Source of the DNA: Salvator merianae
Lineage: Eukaryota; Chordata; Lepidosauria; Squamata; Teiidae
Reading direction: 5' to 3'
Assembly (NCBI GenBank): GCA_003586115.2
Contig: QVOM02000023.1
Coordinates: 10,103,833-10,167,832 of the forward strand
DNA: 64,000 nucleotides
Part shown: positions 55,701 through 64,000 of the stretch, piece by piece
Position numbering within the stretch: the first letter of the stretch is position 1
How the letters are laid out: every line of letters begins with the position of its first letter
Notes under the pieces: generated by a model
The model's input: the letters and a program-made list of their open reading frames with translations, nothing else
Database searches by the model: none
Told to the model about the DNA's origin: nothing
Translations under genes and position numbers: made by a program

Positions 55701-56399
55701 GTACGGCTGGGCACCGCTGTCCTTGTTCTCTTGTGGTTTGTGAGCCGGTCGGCCTCACGGCTTTCTTTGGACACGCCAGGGTGGTTCTCAGTCTTTAAAA
55801 TGTTTCAACCTTTTTTCTTTTTGCTTCTTTTTTATTAATTTTTAACATCCAGAACCTTGGTGTCTCAGTGACACTGCTTGTCGAAGATTTAATCTTGTTA
55901 AGAAGAAAAGCAATGTTTAAATAATGTTTCTCTTTTCGTTCCGTGTTATCTTTTAGATTTAGTTTTGTGGAATAATCAGAAAGGCCGTATCAACAAAAGA
56001 ACAAAGATTAAAAAAAAATCCCTGGGTTAAAAATCATACCGAGAACAATAAGAACAATTTTTAAAAACCCTGGAAACAGTAAAATTATTAATCGAACTTA
56101 AAACCTCGGTATGACTTATACACGATACCCCAAATTCTCCCAGGGGTGGCATTCTTAGTTTGGGAGCCTCCATTACCAACAGGGATACAGTATTTATGAC
56201 AAATTGGTTTTCGCCTTGCAACAACAGCTAGAATTAAAAAACTTGATCACCCTTGTGACTCTCTTTTGTTGTCATTGGTGGAATTTTTTTTTTCTTGAAA
56301 GCCACACCAATTATTGACTTTTCCTTCATTTCTCTTTAGGAGAGGACTTCTGTCTTCCAGGATTTCTTGAAATCAGAGACGGGCGTCTTACTGTGTACT
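46650..56399 (+). CDS. DDX31: DDX31, DEAD-box RNA helicase 31 (5' part, 14 exons)
   Basis: Coding join: 46650-46745, 47526-47770, 48392-48467, 49115-49158, 49732-49802, 50602-50666, 51478-51522, 51919-51960, 52377-52441, 53304-53423, 53560-53666, 54233-54474, 54595-54771, 56340-56399. It gives 485 residues, all in frame. DDX31 is an ATP-dependent RNA helicase implicated in 60S ribosome biogenesis in the nucleolus. A basic N-terminus (VKRKR, PAKRK) suggests nuclear or nucleolar import. Motifs: Q motif around VQKQTIP (155-161), Walker A SQTGSGKT (173-180), PTREL (211-215), TPGR (261-264), DEAD (286-289), SAT (320-322), motif IV VVFFSSC (414-420). The frame ends at GVLLCT; the following D-V-A-A-R-G-L-D segment and motif VI are not in the window. 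The start ATG has G at -3 and +4. One intron is GC-AG. Confidence 0.95.
46934..47002 (+). repeat. tRNA-derived SINE head fragment
   Basis: Reads ggttgtagctcagggataga and gccggttcagtccccagcct, the tRNA-like head of the family. The body is lost. It lies 0.2 kb inside DDX31 intron 1. Confidence 0.7.
47526..47770 (+). CDS. DDX31: DDX31 coding exon 2
   Basis: Acceptor tcttttag, donor AG|gtaacg. It encodes a lysine/arginine-rich segment ([26 protein letters not shown]) and the conserved [17 protein letters not shown]. Confidence 0.92.
47955..48010 (+). mobile_element. hAT-like terminal fragment
   Basis: tagagatgtgcatttagg resembles the end seen at 9.18 kb and at 41,096 (tagagatgtgcaaatttt). Only the ends are recognisable. 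Confidence 0.3.
48392..48467 (+). CDS. DDX31: DDX31 coding exon 3
   Basis: Acceptor cctcctctag, donor TTG|gtgagt. It encodes [20 protein letters not shown] and PHL, the aromatic upstream part of the Q-motif region. Confidence 0.94.
49115..49158 (+). CDS. DDX31: DDX31 coding exon 4 with GC donor
   Basis: Acceptor attcctag. The 44-nt exon encodes [15 protein letters not shown]. The only in-frame join to the next exon uses ACCAG|gcaggt, a GC 5' splice site. The nearby GT, five bases further, would shift the frame. Confidence 0.88.
49448..49650 (-). repeat. CR1-type LINE 3' end inside the GC-AG intron
   Basis: Shows aagaggagccctgctggatc and ctccctgcaaatggtcttta. It ends about 80 bases before DDX31 exon 5. 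Confidence 0.7.
49732..49802 (+). CDS. DDX31: DDX31 coding exon 5 (Walker A)
   Basis: Acceptor ggctaaag, donor TCTG|gtgagt. It encodes [20 protein letters not shown] and the TGSG of Walker A, whose last glycine codon is split. Confidence 0.94.
50602..50666 (+). CDS. DDX31: DDX31 coding exon 6
   Basis: Acceptor ctctgaaag, donor CAG|gtaggg. It encodes [20 protein letters not shown] plus Q; K-T completes Walker A. Confidence 0.94.
50823..51020 (+). repeat. tRNA-derived SINE, degraded
   Basis: Keeps gcaagttcagttcccgacat (B-box region), ggtcatggcaaactgctttt and a cccccaaacaacaag tail. Confidence 0.6.
51478..51522 (+). CDS. DDX31: DDX31 coding exon 7 (motif Ia)
   Basis: 45 bases, acceptor tctccacag, donor GAG|gtaggc. 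It encodes [15 protein letters not shown]. Confidence 0.95.
51919..51960 (+). CDS. DDX31: DDX31 coding exon 8
   Basis: 42 bases, acceptor tctccacag, donor AAG|gtaagg. It encodes [14 protein letters not shown]. Confidence 0.95.
51974..52045 (+). repeat. Dispersed copies of the 42-bp minisatellite unit
   Basis: ttccattggtagactgggcc matches the 30.5-kb array almost exactly. An older unit precedes it. Lies in a DDX31 intron just after exon 8. Confidence 0.6.
52377..52441 (+). CDS. DDX31: DDX31 coding exon 9
   Basis: Acceptor gggtttag, donor AG|gtaaga. It encodes [20 protein letters not shown] and A, including the GG motif. Confidence 0.95.
53304..53423 (+). CDS. DDX31: DDX31 coding exon 10 (TPGR, DEAD)
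   Basis: Acceptor tccaatag, donor CAG|gtaagt. It encodes [19 protein letters not shown] and [10 protein letters not shown], so motifs Ib and II lie in one exon. Confidence 0.96.
53560..53666 (+). CDS. DDX31: DDX31 coding exon 11 (SAT)
   Basis: Acceptor attctgcag, donor GAAG|gtaagc. It encodes [20 protein letters not shown] and [13 protein letters not shown]. Confidence 0.96.
53811..54008 (+). repeat. CR1-type LINE 3' end
   Basis: Contains atgcctctaaaggccattta and ctgtggcctgatccagcagg, ending ctcttacattcttac. In the intron after DDX31 exon 11. Confidence 0.7.
54233..54474 (+). CDS. DDX31: DDX31 coding exon 12
   Basis: Acceptor ctttacacag, donor AAG|gtaaag. It encodes [16 protein letters not shown], a variable Ser-rich linker, then [20 protein letters not shown] at the start of the second RecA-like domain. 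Confidence 0.95.
54595..54771 (+). CDS. DDX31: DDX31 coding exon 13
   Basis: Acceptor gctgcag, donor GAG|gtaggc. It encodes [20 protein letters not shown] (motif IV), a variable insert, and [11 protein letters not shown]. Confidence 0.95.
54772..56339. other. DDX31 intron 13
   Basis: Holds a possible CR1/L2 remnant near 55,090-55,440. 55,640-55,700 is AT-rich with gtctaattagtctgcg and gaatattaatggagc. No gene is seen. Confidence 0.45.
56340..56399 (+). CDS. DDX31: DDX31 coding exon 14
   Basis: Acceptor tctctttag, donor ACT|gtgagt. It encodes [20 protein letters not shown]. The next coding segment is not found to the right edge, so the intron exceeds 7.6 kb. Confidence 0.93.
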
Positions 56400-56997
56400 G
56401 TGAGTTCTCTGATAGTAACACTCCTGTAGTACCTTTTTCTTAACAGTAAAGCTGATTGTGAAGTGGGCATTAGGGTGTTGCTGTTGCGGGTTCCACAGAC
56501 TGCTGCGTATCATCAACTGATCGCAGCAGGGCCCTCTCTGTGGTGGCAGCCATGTCCCAGAATGTTCTGCCTTCTGACCTTTGGGAAGTGCCAACTTTTG
56601 CATTATTTTGGTTCCCACTGAAAATGAATTGTTTTACTCAAGCATTCCCTTCATGAATGACTGGGTTTTCAATTTGATTTCCCTTATCTTCCCACCATTC
56701 TAATACTGTGTTTTGATATTGATGTTTGTACTGTTTTAAACATGTTTTAAGCATATTTTTCAATTGGTATGTAAGCAGCTTTCATTTATTTATTTACTTA
56801 CTAAGTAGGAAAAAGTATAGAAATGGGTCACATAAGTGAGTAAATGAGGGAGGGGTCGTTCATGGATGGGAGACCACTAGGAGATCTCTTGGCTGTAGGT
56901 TAATCCAGGAAGTCTCAAATGGGAAATATCTCAGCACTCAGTTTAGCCAAAGTGTGACAGGGAAAATACAATTAAATTCAACTGCTGCTGCTACTAC

Positions 56998-57120
56998 TGG
57001 CACCTTCTAGTGGCCAAGTGGTTACGTGCACTAGGCTAGCACCCTTGGTTTGAATCCCCGCTCTGCCATTGATGCCCATCAGGTTTTCCCAGGTATGGTA
57101 AGGGATAAACCCTGGCAGAA
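56998..57120 (+). repeat. Possible second tRNA-derived SINE family
   Basis: gccaagtggttacgtgca and ggtttgaatccccgctctgc resemble A- and B-box regions of a different reptile SINE. Heavily decayed. Confidence 0.35.
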
Positions 57121-58124
57121 AATCCAGAGTGGATCCCCTAAGGACATGGAACAGAGCACAGGTCATCTCTCTGGCAACTGTTGCAGCCACCTGTCTGCCC
57201 TGTGTCACGTTGATGCTTCTTTGGATCCACGGTTGAGGATGAGAGGGAAAACTGATGCCCGGGCATTCATGGGCAAGCTTTTTCCTTTGTCTTTTGAGAC
57301 AGAATAAGAGGCCTTTGCCTCTTATTTCCATTGTTATATTTCTTTGAAAAAACCAACCTCCCTTCACTCCCACGCCTGGGCCTTGAAGTGAGACTTTGAC
57401 TCTCTGTTTGCCATCCTTGATTAATTCTTGCCATGGGAACTTGGGGTCAATAATGTTAGCCGGCATTGCCGGAACTGCTGTCAAGACGGAAGAGGAAGTC
57501 GAAGGTGTGGCCGTCTTGACAGCAGGTGAGAAGCCCGCCTTCCCTGGCTCACAGTCGGCCCTCTCTTCCCGCCTTTTGCTTCCTGATCGGCCGACACATC
57601 TGGGCTGCTGCTTCAGTACACAATTTGCTCACTAATTGTAGCAGCTGTTGACCGGGGAAATGGAAGTCTCTTGGTAGAGGCTACCTACTGCAAACGTGTA
57701 AATTACAGCAATCGGCAGTCATTAAGGCTGAAAAGCTCTGGCTGTTTCCTCCTGATTTTTTGGTTGGTTGTCAGGTTCTTTTAATATCTTAGGAAAGGGC
57801 TGCAAATTTGGGGAAGTGGAGGAAGGCAATGCTGAACTTCCCATACACGCACACCGGCATCTGTTACGATCTTAGCCGGCAAAAGGCTCCTTGCTTGCTT
57901 TGGTTTCCCAATTCTTGTTTGAAAGCTACATGACTAATTACCATGCCCATGTAAGTGGGTTGATTTGATGAATTTGTTACATTTGTTTAGGGGAGGGAAA
58001 GAAATATTGTAAAGCAGGGTGCCATTTCTTTGACTTTGAATAGTGTAAACAGATGTTACGTTTTCAGTATACCGTCTTGGGTGGGTTACCTCCTGAAAAG
58101 TGGCCTATTGATGTCAAAGTTAAG

Positions 58125-58452
58125 CAGAAGGAACTGGTGGGCCACGGTGTGAGACAGGATGATGGACTGGACGTGCTGTGGCCTGATCCAGCAAGGCTTC
58201 TCTTACATTCTTATAGACCAATTCAAGGAGGGACAGGTGTATTACTGGTTACTAGAATGGATGCCCAGGTACCACTTCCAAGGTGGAGAGACAGGCAGGA
58301 TGCCTCCAAAGGCCATTTGCAGGGAGCCAAAAGCAGGTGAAGGGTTTGCCTTCATCTTCTGCTTGAGATGCCCAGAAGGAATTTCTGGACCACTGTGCGA
58401 GACAGGCTGCTGTGGCCTGATCCAGCAGGGCTCCTCTTATGTTTTTATGACA
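58125..58452 (+). repeat. Two CR1-type LINE 3' ends in tandem
   Basis: The first ends cttctcttacattcttatag at about 58,215. The second runs from gaatggatgcccaggtacca to ctcctcttatgtttttatg. Same orientation. Confidence 0.7.
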
Positions 58453-59563
58453 GGTCAACTCCATTGTTAGCCTCTAAAACTTCATTTTGTGCTTGGGGAG
58501 TTTGGTTGGGCGTTGACTGTATGGTCTTGGCAGTGAATTTTTGACCGCAGTTTTGATCTACATTATGAGATTTCTACTGTTTCATTAGCCTGCTCTGAGA
58601 CTGATAAACCAGATGAAGGACAAAATCAAAACCACATAAATGCAATGCCGGAGGGATAGAGTTCACACTTGCGTAATCTAATCAGTTTTTAACTCTGCCA
58701 GCTGCAACCAAATCTTCCCACATGGTTCAGGAGCACAGATTCACTTCAAATTAGTGGGCAATCCAAGGTACTTCTGGGTGCCCATGCAGCTTCAGAATTT
58801 GTTTTTATTGTGGAAAACTCTCTGTCTTCTAGTTTCACCATGGCCTTTATTCCAGCATCCCGAAAGAGAGAGAGAGGGATTTGGCAGTACACTTTGTTGA
58901 GCTCTTTAAAGTCAGAGACATTTTCCGATCTGTTGTAGGTCCCCACAAGTATCTGCACATGATGCAGGCGAAGTGGTGTCATCTTAATTACCATCTTAGT
59001 GTTATAACTTGTTAATTAAACCCAACAGACTCAGTTTTTTGGAGCACCTTTTTGGCTCACAGAGGAAAGGGCTTCCTTCCGCTGAAAAGCTGATCACGGA
59101 AAAGTAATAGAGAAGAGAGCAAAATGCCTGCAGAGTAAATCAGTTTATCCAAGGCGGGCAGGTTTTCGTTTCAAGGGCAACACTTTTCATTAGATGCTGT
59201 AGTTTGATTTTAATTTTCTACCTGCTGTGGGAGGGAGACTTGCTCCTTGAATTTTCAAAAGCTAGTGCCAACACATCTCCTCCGGAGAACAGAAGGTAAA
59301 GCACACACCACTAACTTTTCCTGTCCCACTGTATTGTCAGAAACTTGGAGGACACACCATGGTCACGGCTGTGTCATTTCCCACAAGGCCCTTCTTCCTG
59401 GCTTCCACCCCTCCCCTCCAATAAATGGAAAGGGAGAAACACACAACGATACTTAGCTTTTCAACGGTGGTTGCGTTAAAATTCGATCCAGAACAATTCA
59501 GATGGGCTGGTGACCTTTAGAATTCAAATGGCTGACAGAGGTGGATGGGACCATTTTAAATTA

Positions 59564-59660
59564 CAGTCATCCCTTATATAACCGTGGTGGTTTGGTTTTC
59601 ACACACAGCCGTAGGCACAAAATTCTGTTATGCAAATCATTACCAACTACGGAGAACTAA
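59564..59660 (+). mobile_element. Pogo/Tigger-like terminal fragment
   Basis: tacagtcatcccttatataa and ccgtggtggtttggtt resemble Tigger-type ends. A similar short piece is near 32,081 (tacagtggtccctcttata). Confidence 0.3.
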
Positions 59661-59667
59661 GGGTCAG

Positions 59668-59805
59668 TGTCCAGGGAGACCCAATTGACTGATAGAAGCT
59701 AATGGCATGGCAGAGGTGAGATCCTGTCTCCCAGCATGTCAGTTACGCTGTGGAGAGGAGGTCTAGTCTACCAACAGAAGTCAGTGATGTTGTCGAGGGG
59801 AGGCC
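59668..59805 (-). repeat. Dispersed copies of the 42-bp minisatellite unit
   Basis: On the minus strand the last unit reads gggcctcccctcgacaacat then gacttctgttggtagac, matching the 30.5-kb array. Two more decayed units lie alongside. Confidence 0.5.
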
Positions 59806-59892
59806 CATACAACTCGTGCGCCAGAAACACTGTAAGAGGCACAAAAGTCTCTTCCGGCTTTGTCCTTTCCCCTTTTCTTTATCACAAACAGT

Positions 59893-60182
59893 AGAGCCAG
59901 GGGGCATTCACTTTATGAAGCTGATGGGCAGGACAATTAGGACCAACAAGAGGTAGTATTTTTCCACCCAGAGGCTCATCGGTCTGTGGAATTTACTATC
60001 AGAAGAGGTGGTGACCGCAACCAGCCTGGATAGCTTTAAGAATGGATGCCCAGGTACCGCCTCCAGGGTGGAAAGACAGGCAGGATGCCTCTCAAGGCCA
60101 TTTGCAGGGAGTTGAGAGCAGGTGAAGCAATGGGTGAGCCACTGTGTGAGGTGGGATGCTGAACTAGATGGGCTGGACAAGA
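59893..60182 (+). repeat. CR1-type LINE 3' end, longest copy
   Basis: Extends further 5' than other copies: gaagctgatgggcaggacaa, acccagaggctcatcggtct, ctatcagaagaggtggtgac, then the shared end. This links the family to the CR1 3' region. Confidence 0.75.
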
Positions 60183-60519
60183 GGTGAGTTGAGTGGACTT
60201 TTGTGTGTCCAAACTGAGCACCCCATCCTCCAATAAATCATGGAGGCAGAGTTCCACTTCTTCGGGGGGGGGGGTGGAGCAGCTCTCAGCAGTACATAAA
60301 GAAAACTAATCTGCAAAGGTGAGAACTGGAGTGGCCTTCTGGACCCCAGGACGAGCCCTCCTGAAGTGTTTTGTTCCAGACTAGAATCAGCTCCTTTCTA
60401 GAAACAGTTCTCGAGCCAAGAAACCCTTCTCTCCTTTTCTTCTCCTGCGCCAAAGTTTTTTTTTTATTATTTATTTATTTCATTTCATTTCGTTTTTAAG
60501 TTTGCTTTCCCCTTGTCTC

Positions 60520-60960
60520 TCTCAGGGAGATGCCCTTTAAAGCTAGCTGCACCGAGGAAGATCATTTTGCCGATTTGCTTGCTCATTGGCTCCGCCACGC
60601 TAACTCGTCCTGCCAGTTTTTTTGGCGGGTGCGGGCGAACGCTTTCGCTCCCCGACAGCTTTCGGCACTCCCCGCTTCCCCTCCCGATCGCAGAGTCCAA
60701 TCTGTCACCCGGCCGACGGGGGTCTCCTCCCCGCTGGTGCTTTTGCACGCTCGGCTGTAATGACTCTTGGCAGGCCGGGGAGGCGCAAGAGTTCCCACCC
60801 TCGGCTTCGCCATCCTCGCCTCTGTCTCTCATCCGCTCCCTCCCTGCTTTGCCGAGGCGCGTTCCGAGCGGCTTTTGGTAAATAAATGAGTCATTTTAAT
60901 CCAACTGACAACCTGGCACCTGAATGAGCTGCCTTCCATCTGTACCTCTAGGTTTCGCAC
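60520..60960. promoter_or_regulatory. Candidate conserved or CpG-containing element, DDX31 intron 14
   Basis: A GC-rich stretch with many CpGs (60,590-60,860) follows tttaaagctagctgcaccg and is followed by aataaatgagtcattttaat. It could be an enhancer or an internal CpG island. No gene is recognised in it. Confidence 0.3.
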
Positions 60961-61630
60961 AGCCTGCCGGTAGTCAAGAACGGAGGCCCTCAAACCTCTC
61001 CGCCAAGAACCTTCCAAAAAGCGACTTGAAACGAATTTGTTTGGGGCTAAAATTTGGGACTTCGGTGGGCCTGAGTCTAAGAGGAGGCCTGCGCTGAGAT
61101 GGTTGGCTGGCTATAGGTTGAGCGGGAGACTTTTTAAAAAAATTCTCCAGCTTAGAAGTGCTTCGAAGGTGCTTCAAAGTGCGGAAGGTCAGAATATTTA
61201 TACCAGGCTCAATCAATCCAGAGGCTTTATGCCACTAGCCAAATGCAAGTGTGATGCTGCAGGCTGCTTTGCATTCTCCGTGGAATGGGAGCCTCTGAGA
61301 CTCCTAGTTGTTAGTTTCTCAGGAAAGCTGCTTAAGGGGCGACCTTGGCCCAGGAACTGCAGCTGAAGCAGTGCAAACCGTGGTTGCCATTGTACGTTGA
61401 GCCCGCAGCTCAGTGGCTACCAAACGTGACTCTCCAGGTGCCGTTGGGCTACAGGGCCGACCATCCACGTCCATTAGTTTTGGTGGCCATGGAGAGTGGG
61501 AGTTGTGGTCCCACAAGGACTCATAGATCAGGCATGGCAACGTCTCGACCCTGTAGTCCTTCATACCAACCAACCTGGTCCACCAAAATGAATCTAGTAT
61601 TTTGGCATGGCGGCAGGGGTTTCTTAACGC

Positions 61631-61765
61631 GGCTGTGGTCCAGTGGTAGAGTGTTTGCTTAACTCGCAGAAGGTTCTGGGTCTAGGCCTCAGCGTATTCC
61701 TGGAAGAAGGCAATGGCAGACCACTTCTCCGTTGCTTCCCAGAAAACCACATGAATGTGTCCCAG
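61631..61765 (+). repeat. tRNA-derived SINE
   Basis: ggctgtggtccagtggtaga (A-box region), a weakened B-box, then ggcaatggcagaccacttct and cagaaaaccacatgaatgtg. Confidence 0.65.
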
Positions 61766-62651
61766 AGTTGCCCCAAGCCACGCTGGATTCAAGGATTCAC
61801 TCTCGCTTTATTGCTAGTATGGGCATGCCCTCTGCTTCTTGGAAGTCTTCGCCCCAAAACTCAGGCACGTGAAGGCTGGATGGCATTGCTGCCGTTCAAA
61901 ACCTCAAGACTTGAGTGTATCCTTCTGCAGCCGTCTGATGGAGGCCCTCTCTGGAGGCTTCAGGGAGTTTTATTGCAAGCTGGGAAGGAGAAAAGAAAAG
62001 GAGAGAGAGGAGAAGGATACCAGAGTCCGTCCGTCCTTCCTTCCTTCCTGGTAGCTTATGAATTGCCCCATCTCTGCTCGCCCAAGGATTAGCGTGGGGC
62101 AGGCCCTCTCTTCCTCAGCCGATGCTGTGGTTGTGTGCGTGCATGTGTGCCGAAGCGTGCTTGCGTGAGATCACAGTCAACCCTAATACTGTCAGCCCCC
62201 TCTTGTGGGCGGACAAAGAGTGTTGCTCAAGCGCAAAGGTAGAAAGGTCTAGCTGCTTCTGGAGCAGAATAGTCACAGAAGGCTCGTATGACTCCTCCAG
62301 ACTGGCCCAGGTTTCGTATAATGGACTCTTCATCCAAGGAGGACCTTCGATGCGCCCTTCTTGGGGTTGTTTCCTTGTTCTGCAAGCTCCAAAGTAACCA
62401 GACTCGTTCTGAGTTTGTAGAGCTTTGCAGCTTTGTCTGTCCTGGGGTGGTGAAGAGCAGAAGTCTCACTTCACCTCGTTTCTGTGACCGTGACATCTTT
62501 GCTTTGCTCCTGCACCTGTGGTTCTCTTCCTGAAGCGTCCTATAACTGAGACCCCAGCATGGCGAGTTTAGAGACCAGCCCCGGTTTTGCACGTGGATTG
62601 TGATTGTTTGTGAGTCAAAGCCATGATGCATGCAGAAACAGAATGTGACAA

Positions 62652-62676
62652 GGAGAGAGAGAGAGAGAGAGAGAGT
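62652..62676. repeat. (GA)n microsatellite
   Basis: About 12 GA units, immediately upstream of a repeat-poor block. Confidence 0.9.
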
Positions 62677-62689
62677 CTAGAAGGCAGCT

Positions 62690-62970
62690 GGCTCTAATTG
62701 CACCAGAAGAGTGAAAATGGCTGTAGCTAGCGATCATATATTTGCGTATTCATTACCAGGGCATGGTGTTAGGCCTTGATCTGCTTAAACTAATAACCCC
62801 TTTTGGCAACGGATCATCTACTGGGCTGGGGGCAGGCAACTGTTCACACGACTCCCCGCTAGCTGCAATAAATCCCCATTCCTGCTCGCCGTCGTCTTAA
62901 AACTGAATCTGATATCTTGGCATAATGGCATCTAATAAGCTGAAGCAATCGGTCAAATCCGTTTTTAAGC
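62690..62970. promoter_or_regulatory. Candidate conserved non-coding element, DDX31 intron 14
   Basis: Contains ggctctaattgcaccag, gcgtattcattaccaggg, ctgcaataaatcccc and tggcataatggcatctaata. Repeat-poor and on the BARHL1-facing side of the window. Function is inferred. Confidence 0.3.
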
Positions 62971-63659
62971 ATCCTTCTCGGTGCTGCGGAAGGGAGGCAG
63001 AACGCGAGCAGGGTTCGGGTAAATTGGGCTGGCTGGGTTGTTATAGCTGGCGCGCGAGGAGACAATCATAATAAAAATGATTTCTCTGAGCTTGTGGCGC
63101 GTTTCTGTGGGTGCGGGCATTTTCTCTCCTGCCCTCGGCAGAGAAAGGACGGGGCTCTCGTGTGGAGGAAGAACCGGCGTTGCGAATTGCGAGCCTTAGT
63201 TTTATTTCGTTTTATTTTATCGCTTTTGGAATTGGACTGGAAAGGTGGGCGGTCCGGATAAGCGTTATCTGCTTTGCAGGACCAGCTGGGCCCTGCTGCT
63301 AATGGGATGCTGGGATGGAGGAATATTGGAAGCAAATTTTTGCAAAGTCTGCAGGAGTGTTTTTGACACTACCCAGAGGCCCCACCTAGGACGTCCTCAA
63401 GGCAGGGCATGTACTTTCCCATGCTGGGTAGTGGCCTGCTTCCAAGACGATGCTTAGGGGCAGCTGTAAGAATCAGGGCAGGAAATTGGTCTGTCTAGTG
63501 CGGTCTTGCATTTGACCCGGACGGTAGTAACGCTCCAGAGTTTTGGGAAGGGTTCTTCCCCATTTCTTTCTAGAAACTGGAAATAGTTTGTGGGGCTTTG
63601 TGCATGCAAAGTCAAGGCTCTACCACTGCGGTTTTATATTCTGGGTGGCATTTGCTACA

Positions 63660-64000
63660 GATCAGTGGTGGAGCAAGTACCTGGAGAGCAGAGGGTTGTA
63701 GGTTCGGAAGAGGCTCATAGCAAACCACTTCTGCATCTGCCATGAAAACTGCATTAAGGTGTCCATGTACTGTCTGTAGATCAGCAGTAGAGCAACTGCC
63801 CAGGAAGCAGAGGGTTGCAGGTTCAATCCCCAGCATCTCCCTGGAAAAAGGTCCAGCGTGCATGGACTTCTTAATGCAGTTTTCTTGGCAGTACAGAAGT
63901 GGTTTGCCGTGACCCTCTTCTGGGGTGATGCCGGGAATCGAACCTGCGACCTTCCATTTTCCAGGCATTTCTGTGCCGTTGAGCTACAGCTATTCCCATT
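63660..64000. repeat. Cluster of tRNA-derived SINEs, two plus and one minus
   Basis: Plus units at 63,660-63,775 and 63,775-63,853, then a minus unit at 63,868-63,998. B-boxes: ggttcaatcc near 63,820 and, reversed, ggaatcgaacc near 63,935. The last two form an inverted pair with a short spacer. Confidence 0.7.

Larger units (their letters stand above)
56400..64000. other. DDX31 intron 14, open to the right edge
   Basis: Contains CR1 ends at 58.1-58.45 and 59.9-60.2 kb, SINEs at 57.0, 61.6 and 63.7-64.0 kb, minisatellite-type units at 59.67-59.8 kb, a pogo/Tigger-like fragment near 59.56 kb and a GA run at 62.65 kb. Repeat-poor blocks at 60.52-60.96 and 62.69-62.97 kb are candidate conserved elements. 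No further DDX31 exon was found. Confidence 0.6.

Noticed and set aside
57396..57635. Possible next DDX31 exon in 56.4-64.0 kb
   Set aside because: No frame contains the expected D-V-A-A-R-G-L-D or H-R-I-G-R-T segments, so the next exon must lie outside.

Overview
The window is nuclear DNA from a vertebrate, most likely a non-avian reptile and probably a squamate. Three multi-exon genes with GT-AG introns are recognisable. They are embedded in many fragments of CR1-type and L2-type LINEs, tRNA-derived SINEs with CAA-rich tails, and small non-autonomous DNA transposons. There are no prokaryotic features.

Layout. (1) About 189-33,660, plus strand: the last seven coding exons of AK8 (adenylate kinase 8), about 319 of the expected ~480 codons, with two large introns of 9.9 and 17.7 kb. 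(2) 33,660-36,960: intergenic, with degraded mobile elements, a CTTTT microsatellite and two AT-rich stretches that look like conserved non-coding DNA. (3) 36,960-45,573, minus strand: complete GTF3C4 (TFIIIC 90-kDa subunit), five coding exons, 850 codons, with a ~3.1-kb 3' UTR ending at a good AATAAA. (4) 45,574-46,649: a CpG-rich head-to-head promoter region shared with the next gene. (5) 46,650-64,000 and beyond, plus strand: the first 14 coding exons of DDX31, a nucleolar-type DEAD-box helicase, 485 codons through the SAT and motif IV regions. Its later helicase motifs lie outside the window.

The order and orientation AK8 > < GTF3C4 DDX31 > match the human 9q34 neighbourhood, where BARHL1, a developmental homeobox gene, flanks DDX31. 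I infer that AK8, GTF3C4 and DDX31 are bystanders in a BARHL1 regulatory landscape. Several repeat-poor, TAATTA-rich stretches in the AK8 introns, the AK8-GTF3C4 gap and the last DDX31 intron are candidate conserved elements, but conservation could not be tested here. The genes are not a functional pathway: AK8 is a nucleotide kinase linked to cilia, GTF3C4 acts in RNA polymerase III initiation, and DDX31 in ribosome biogenesis. The GTF3C4/DDX31 pair may be co-expressed through the shared promoter.

The most noteworthy small-scale signals are a GC-AG intron in DDX31, a foldback transposon family in the large AK8 intron, a dispersed 42-bp minisatellite family, two distant repeat copies sharing a hairpin with compensatory base changes, and a 102-bp tandem duplication in the bidirectional promoter. 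I see no evidence for a wholly new biological system.
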